DNA from: Yersinia intermedia
Lineage (GTDB): Bacteria; Pseudomonadota; Gammaproteobacteria; Enterobacterales; Enterobacteriaceae
Length of the DNA: 64,000 nucleotides
Assembly (NCBI RefSeq): GCF_900635455.1
Contig: NZ_LR134116.1
Span: 930,001-994,000, forward strand
Reading direction: 5' to 3'
Shown: positions 59,426 to 64,000 of the stretch, one piece after another
Position numbering within the stretch: position 1 is the stretch's first letter
How the letters are laid out: the number at the start of each line of letters is the position of its first letter
Made by a program: the position numbers and the translations under genes
Notes under the pieces: model-generated
The model's database searches: none
Told to the model about the DNA's origin: nothing
What the model saw: the letters and a program-made list of their open reading frames with translations, nothing else

Positions 59426-60631
59426 CTAATCTTGCAATAGTTCCAGAGCCTTAGCTATCGCGCTACACAATATATCAACATCGTTCTCGGTATTGTAAGG
59501 TGCAAATGATGCGCGCAGGCTGCCCTTCACCCCTAATGCGGCCATGAGTGGTTGTGCGCAATGTTGCCCGGCACGTAGTGCGATGCCTTGTTCGGCCAAT
59601 AACGTCACTAAATCGCTATGGTGCACACCATCGAACGTAAATGCCAATAAACTGGATTGCTGGCAACGGAAGCTGCGAAAACCCGGTAATTTAGCCAGCT
59701 TATTCTCTGCCAATGTCGCTAAATTTTGGCTATAGGCTTCTGCTTCTGCCAGATCAATATGTTCGAGCCAACTAAGAACGGCAGAGAAACCAATGACACC
59801 AGCAATATTCGGCGTACCGGCTTCAAAGCGGTATGGCACCTCATGAGACGTAAATCCATCAAAGGATGCATGAGTGAGCATTTTACCACCGCCCTGCCAG
59901 GCGGGCATCTTATCGAGTAATTCAGACTTCCCGTACAGCACGCCTATGCCGGTCGGTCCATAGAGCTTGTGGGCTGAGAAAGCATAAAAATCAATATCTA
60001 GCGCTTGAACGTCTGCCGGGTTATGCACGACACCCTGTGCACCATCCACCATCACTACGCAGTTATATTGATGGGCAAGTTCGATTGCCTCAGCTAAGTC
60101 AGGACTACCACCCGTGATGTTAGACATCTGCCCCAGCGCCAATATGCGCGTTTTATCATTAAGCAAATACGGTAATTGCTGTAGGTCGGGTAGATGATCA
60201 GCCCCAATGGGCAATTTAACCACTCTGGCCCCTGTCTGCTCTGCAACCATAAGCCAGGGGATTAAGTTGGCATGATGTTCAGCTTCACTGACAATAATTT
60301 CATCCCCTGTTTGCAGGCGAGGGCGGGCATAACTTTGTGCGACCAAATTAATGGCTTCGGTAGTGCCTCTGGTCCAAATAATATTGTCTGCCGTTGGCGC
60401 ATTGATAAAGTCGGCTACTTGTTGGCGGGTTTCTTCAAAACGAACTGTCAATGACAATGCTGATTGATGTTGGCTGCGGTGCACTGTTGCGGAGTCTTGC
60501 TGATAAAACTGTTGTGTCGCCTCAATCATCGCGTGGGGCTTCAGAGCCGTTGCCGCACTGTCCAGATAGGTTATTTCATCACTAATAGCCGGGAATTCCT
60601 GACGAAAATCCGTGGGATTAAAAGCCTTCAT
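59426..60631 (-). CDS. csdA: Cysteine desulfurase CsdA
   Basis: A 401-residue PLP enzyme (SufS-like class) that takes sulfur from cysteine or cysteine sulfinate and gives it to CsdE. Seen: YLDSAATALKP, EAEHHANLIPW, VMVDGAQGVVH, PLP lysine K222 in FSAHKLYGPTGIG and catalytic C358 in LRAGQHCAQPLMAA. The start at 60631 gives the same length as E. coli; an upstream ATG at 60673 adds 14 residues with no support. Confidence 0.97.
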   Translation of the reverse strand: MKAFNPTDFRQEFPAISDEITYLDSAATALKPHAMIEATQQFYQQDSATVHRSQHQSALSLTVRFEETRQQVADFINAPTADNIIWTRGTTEAINLVAQSYARPRLQTGDEIIVSEAEHHANLIPWLMVAEQTGARVVKLPIGADHLPDLQQLPYLLNDKTRILALGQMSNITGGSPDLAEAIELAHQYNCVVMVDGAQGVVHNPADVQALDIDFYAFSAHKLYGPTGIGVLYGKSELLDKMPAWQGGGKMLTHASFDGFTSHEVPYRFEAGTPNIAGVIGFSAVLSWLEHIDLAEAEAYSQNLATLAENKLAKLPGFRSFRCQQSSLLAFTFDGVHHSDLVTLLAEQGIALRAGQHCAQPLMAALGVKGSLRASFAPYNTENDVDILCSAIAKALELLQD

Positions 60632-60823
60632 ACCGTTATTCTCATTTTTTGGGTTACTTCGGAACTGTCTCATTTTGGCTCGTTTTGTTCATAATTCGTC
60701 CGCTAATGACCTGGTTCGGTGGAAATATGTCATAAGAGGGTTATGCTGAATAGTAACGGACATAACCATTTGTCTGGTAATGGAAATGAGTTTTTCAGCA
60801 TTTTAATCTGCAAGGAGTCACCC

Positions 60824-61045
60824 ATGAAAAAGACAGTTGCCGTAATTTCTGCACTGATGCTCACTTTTACCTTAGCTGCCTGTTCAAGCAACTATGTTAT
60901 GCATACTAATGATGGTCGCACTATCGTTGCTGATGGTAAACCTAAAGTAGATGATGACACTGGGATGATAAGTTACACCGATGCCAACGGCACCGAGCTA
61001 CAAATTAACCGTTCAGAAGTAAAAGAGATGGCTGAGGGCAAGTAG
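60824..61045 (+). CDS. ygdI: Small lipoprotein of the YgdI/YgdR family
   Basis: A 73-residue lipoprotein: signal peptide MKKTVAVISALMLTFTLAAC with lipobox LAAC (Cys20), then the DUF903 domain (MHTNDGRTIVADGKPKVDDD, GMISYTDANGTE, INRSEVKEM). AAGGAG lies 8 bases upstream. In E. coli, ygdI sits between csdA and gcvB, as here; the paralogue YgdR is similar, so the exact symbol is likely but not certain. Its function is unknown. Confidence 0.9.
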   Translation: MKKTVAVISALMLTFTLAACSSNYVMHTNDGRTIVADGKPKVDDDTGMISYTDANGTELQINRSEVKEMAEGK

Positions 61046-61171
61046 TTTAGCGCTAAGTCGCGGTTCAAAAGATGCCTGATACAGCGGTGAAACCCTCTGC
61101 AACAACTTAAATTTAAGCTCTGACTACGTGCAATGCAAAGTCGCGTTTACATTTAAGCGCTGAAAGTAGGG

Positions 61172-61376
61172 TAAAAAAAAGCACCGCTAAAATAGCGGTG
61201 CTGCATAAAATCACTATGGACAGACAGGGTAAATGTACAGGAAGTGAAAAAAAACAGTAGCTTAGCTACTATGTCTGGACTACCAGACCATTTGCAAACA
61301 CAACATCACAACCACAAAGCCAAAAGCAATTCAGTACCTGGATACTAAATCTACTTTTCGTTCCGGCTTGGGAAGT
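61172..61376 (-). ncRNA. gcvB: GcvB small regulatory RNA
   Basis: About 205 nt on the minus strand, divergent from gcvA. Its 5' end ACTTCC..AGCCGGAACGAAAAG matches GcvB, as do the GU-rich R1 seed GTGGTTGTGATGTTGTGTTT, the TTTCACTTCCTGTACATTTA segment (R2 region), CCCTGTCTGTCCATAGTGAT, and the terminal hairpin AGCACCGCT ... AGCGGTGC followed by eight T (61173-61188 / 61194-61202 on the plus strand). GcvB is a conserved Hfq RNA, activated by GcvA with glycine, that represses many amino acid and peptide transport genes (dppA, oppA). Confidence 0.95.
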
Positions 61377-61503
61377 GCCGCCACTATAGGTATTTGCTGG
61401 CGCATCATCAACGGACAATTTATAATGTCTCGGATTATAAAAACTAATAAGTAAACAAAGGGTTTCATCTAAGGATGAGCCGTTATAAAAAAGTATCCAA
61501 TTC

Positions 61504-62421
61504 ATGTCAAAACGATTACCACCCCTGAACGCCTTGCGGGTTTTCGATGCGGCCGCACGCCACTTGAGTTTTACTAAAGCTGCTGATGAATTATTTGTCA
61601 CGCAAGCGGCAGTTAGCCACCAGATAAAGTCTCTGGAGGATTTTCTCGGACTAAAATTGTTCCGCCGCCGTAACCGCTCGTTGTTACTGACTGAAGAGGG
61701 GCAGAGCTACTATCTCGATATCAAAGAGATTTTTACCTCCATCAATGAAGCAACTCGTAAATTACAGGCGCGTAGCGCGAAAGGTGCACTAACAGTAAGT
61801 CTCCCTCCTAGCTTTGCTATTCAATGGCTGGTCCCTCGTCTATCTGGATTTAATGCGGCTTATCCGGGGATCGATGTCAGGATTCAGGCGGTAGATCGGG
61901 AGGAGGACAAACTCGCTGATGACGTTGATGTGGCGATTTTTTATGGTCGCGGCAATTGGACCGGTTTGCGTACTGAACGTTTGTATGCCGAATTCTTACT
62001 TCCTGTTTGTGCTCCTACTATATTAACGGGTGAGCATGGATTAAAAGTACCGGCAGATCTGGCTAATCATACGTTGTTGCATGATACTTCCCGCCGGGAT
62101 TGGATGGCCTATACCCGTCAACTGGGTGTTCCTCAGATTAATGTGCAACAAGGCCCGATATTCAGCCACAGTGCGATGGTGGTTCAGGCTGCCGTTCACG
62201 GCCAAGGTATTGCGCTGGTGAATAATGTCATGGCTCAGTCAGAGATTGAAGCAGGGCGGTTGGTGTGCCCGTTTAATGATGTTTTGGTGAGTAAAAATGC
62301 TTTTTATCTGGTTTGTCATGACAGTCAGGCAGAACTAGGTAAAATAGCCGCCTTTCGTCAGTGGATATTGGCAAGAGCCGCCAGCGAACAAGAAAAGTTA
62401 CGCTTTCGCTATGAGAACTGA
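61504..62421 (+). CDS. gcvA: GcvA, glycine cleavage system regulator
   Basis: A 305-residue LysR-type regulator that activates the gcvTHP operon and gcvB in response to glycine. N-terminus LPPLNALRVFDAAARHLSFT and TQAAVSHQIKSLEDFLGLKL are near identical to E. coli GcvA. The divergent gcvB gene starts 127 bases upstream, so the gap holds GcvA sites controlling both. No strong ribosome binding site is seen directly before the ATG. Confidence 0.96.
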   Translation: MSKRLPPLNALRVFDAAARHLSFTKAADELFVTQAAVSHQIKSLEDFLGLKLFRRRNRSLLLTEEGQSYYLDIKEIFTSINEATRKLQARSAKGALTVSLPPSFAIQWLVPRLSGFNAAYPGIDVRIQAVDREEDKLADDVDVAIFYGRGNWTGLRTERLYAEFLLPVCAPTILTGEHGLKVPADLANHTLLHDTSRRDWMAYTRQLGVPQINVQQGPIFSHSAMVVQAAVHGQGIALVNNVMAQSEIEAGRLVCPFNDVLVSKNAFYLVCHDSQAELGKIAAFRQWILARAASEQEKLRFRYEN

Positions 62422-62510
62422 TCAATCACCGTATCTGCGTAGTAATGACAACCCATTCACGATGGTAACCCACTACGATAAAATGGGTTATTGTCGGGCG
62501 ATATAACGAC

Positions 62511-62568
62511 ATACCCACGTCATTGGAATCGCAGCTAGCATTTCTGCAACTTCGAGTACAAAGGGTAT
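62511..62568. repeat. Short ATACCC...GGGTAT repeat
   Basis: The 58-bp segment is bounded by ATACCC (62511-62516) and GGGTAT (62563-62568). Its right part, read on the minus strand, gives ATACCCTTTGTACTCGAAG then TTGCAG and GCTAGCTGCG, matching the left end of the element at 32309-32433. It looks like an internally deleted copy in the opposite direction. Confidence 0.55.
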
Positions 62569-62596
62569 AACTCTATCTAATTTAAGGTAAATGACG

Positions 62597-62992
62597 ATGA
62601 ATGGTCGTTTAATGCTGATATTTGCCGCGCTGAGCGGTTTTTTCTATGTCGCTTTCGGTGCCTTTGGTGCCCATGTATTGAGTGCCTCACTGGGGCTGAA
62701 TGAGATGGCCTGGATTCGTACTGGGCTGGAGTACCAAGGGTTCCATACGCTGGTGATTCTGGTGTTAGCTGTTGCGATGCAACGGCAAGTAAGTATTTGG
62801 TTTTACTGGAGTGGTGCCTTGTTAGCGCTCGGAACGCTACTCTTTAGCGGCAGTTTATACTGCCTGGCTCTATCGCACCTGAAACTGTGGGTATATATCA
62901 CGCCAATCGGCGGCGTATGTTTTCTGGCGGGATGGATTTTGATGTTGATTGGCGCGCTGCGTCTAAGAAAAAGGGCAGAACGCCATGAATAA
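62597..62992 (+). CDS. ygdD: DUF423 inner-membrane protein YgdD
   Basis: A 131-residue protein with four hydrophobic helices ([74 protein letters not shown]) and the family's AFGAHVL. It matches E. coli YgdD in length and sequence. ATG at 62597 is nine bases after AAGG; ATG 62591 is too close to it. Function unknown. Overlaps rlmM by 8 bases. Confidence 0.93.
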   Translation: MNGRLMLIFAALSGFFYVAFGAFGAHVLSASLGLNEMAWIRTGLEYQGFHTLVILVLAVAMQRQVSIWFYWSGALLALGTLLFSGSLYCLALSHLKLWVYITPIGGVCFLAGWILMLIGALRLRKRAERHE

Positions 62993-64000
62993 TAAAATTG
63001 CTTTATATTGCCGCTCTGGTTTTGAAAAAGAGTGTGCGGCCGAAATTACCGCGAAAGCGGCAGAGCTCGAAATCTTTGGTTTCGCCCGAGTAAAAGATAA
63101 CAGCGGCTATGTGCTGTTTGAGTGCTACCAGTTGGAAGATGCTGATCGCTTGATTCGTGAAGTGCCTTTTCGTGAGTTGATTTTTGCTCGCCAGATGATG
63201 GTGGTGGGCGAGTTATTAAAAGATTTGCCACCAGAAGACCGTGTCTCACCGATTGTTGGGATGTTGGTCGGTGTTATTGAAAAAGCCGGTGAATTGCGTG
63301 TTGAAGTTCCTGATACCAATGAAAGCAAAGAGTTGCTTAAGTTTTGCCGTAAATTAACGGTACCTTTGCGCAGTGCATTGCGTGAACAAAAAATTCTTTC
63401 TGCCCGTGAAAACGCTCATCGTCCAGTGGTACACGTGTTCTTTATCGCGTCTGGCTGCTGTTATGTTGGCTATTCCTATAGCAATAATAACTCACCATTC
63501 TATATGGGGATCCCTCGTCTCAAATTCCCTTCTGATGCGCCAAGCCGTTCAACATTAAAACTGGAAGAAGCGTTCCATGTGTTTATCCCTGCGGATGAAT
63601 GGGAAGAGCGTTTGGCCAGCGGTATGCATGCAGTCGATCTTGGGGCTTGCCCCGGTGGCTGGACCTATCAATTAGTGCAACGCAGTATGATGGTTCAGGC
63701 TATTGATAACGGTGCGATGGCGCAAAGCCTGATGGATACCGGGCAGGTAACCCATCACCGCGTCGATGGATTTAAATATGAGCCAACGCGTAGCAATATT
63801 TACTGGTTAGTGTGCGATATGATTGAGAAGCCAGCTAAGGTGACGCAACTTATTATCAAGTGGCTGGTAAACGGGTGGTGCCGTGAGGCAATTTTTAACC
63901 TGAAATTGCCGATGAAAAAACGTTTTGAAATCGTTTTGGAAAATATAGAAATGATGGATGAACAGTTGAAAGAAAACGGTATCAATGCCCATATTCAAGC
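62985..64000 (+). CDS. rlmM: 23S rRNA 2'-O-methyltransferase RlmM (3' end cut by window)
   Basis: The first 338 codons of RlmM, which methylates the 2'-O of C2498 in 23S rRNA. Seen: an N-terminal THUMP-containing part ([34 protein letters not shown]) and the SAM-binding motif [20 protein letters not shown], then [13 protein letters not shown] and the catalytic Lys in NLKLPMKKR. The rest (about 28 residues by comparison with E. coli) lies beyond the window. The start overlaps ygdD. Confidence 0.95.
   Translation, partial: MNNKIALYCRSGFEKECAAEITAKAAELEIFGFARVKDNSGYVLFECYQLEDADRLIREVPFRELIFARQMMVVGELLKDLPPEDRVSPIVGMLVGVIEKAGELRVEVPDTNESKELLKFCRKLTVPLRSALREQKILSARENAHRPVVHVFFIASGCCYVGYSYSNNNSPFYMGIPRLKFPSDAPSRSTLKLEEAFHVFIPADEWEERLASGMHAVDLGACPGGWTYQLVQRSMMVQAIDNGAMAQSLMDTGQVTHHRVDGFKYEPTRSNIYWLVCDMIEKPAKVTQLIIKWLVNGWCREAIFNLKLPMKKRFEIVLENIEMMDEQLKENGINAHIQ

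Noticed and set aside
61269..61601. 110-codon minus-strand frame overlapping the gcvA start
   Set aside because: It lies over the GcvB sRNA and the gcvA N-terminus; it is a by-product of both, with no ribosome binding site and no protein similarity.

Overview
The window reads as the chromosome of a Yersinia-like enterobacterium. The right two thirds carry the enterobacterial backbone lysR-lysA / galR / omrA / aas-lplT / tas / ygdQ / mutH-rppH-ptsP / lgt-thyA-ppdAB-ygdB-ppdC-recC-ptrA-recBD-argA / amiC / three initiator tRNAs / mltA / tcdA-csdEA / ygdI-like / gcvB-gcvA / ygdD-rlmM. Protein sequences are close to, but clearly distinct from, their E. coli counterparts. The genus call is inference from gene order and protein similarity; no species is claimed.

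Left part (1-2521): a short stretch without an intact gene, then a divergent pair (short-chain dehydrogenase and HxlR-type regulator) around a perfect inverted repeat, then a Tat-exported beta-carbonic anhydrase. From 2522 to about 15500 the DNA is visibly more AT-rich. It carries a compact type II secretion locus gspC-D-E-F-G-I-J-K-L-M-O with a convergent GspS-type pilotin lipoprotein gene. The locus has no gspH or gspN, a GspC without a PDZ domain, and a gspI with no ATG/GTG/TTG in its prepilin leader. A soluble winged-helix regulator gene precedes it. A membrane-bound ToxR/MarT-like regulator overlapping a FidL/PsaF-like partner follows it. The arrangement recalls the conserved second Yersinia T2SS (Yts2), but that assignment is from memory.

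15541-26263: a chemoreceptor, a DsbA-family oxidoreductase, a secreted metallo-beta-lactamase-fold protein that has lost its metal-binding motif with a divergent LysR regulator, the lysR/lysA pair, galR, and a biotin-sulfoxide-reductase-type molybdoenzyme lying between galR and the OmrA-type sRNA.

26264-64000: phospholipid repair (aas-lplT), mismatch repair (mutH), mRNA decapping (rppH), PTS-Ntr (ptsP), lipoprotein maturation (lgt), dTMP synthesis (thyA), minor pseudopilins (ppd genes), recombination and repair (recC, recB, recD with ptrA), arginine synthesis (argA with tandem ARG boxes), cell-wall hydrolases (amiC, mltA), tRNA t6A cyclisation and sulfur transfer (tcdA, csdE, csdA), and glycine-responsive regulation (gcvA with the GcvB sRNA). 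The mutH-rppH gap has opposed perfect DnaA boxes at the position where E. coli carries DARS2. A family of short repeats bounded by ATACCC...GGGTAT occurs in several intergenic gaps.
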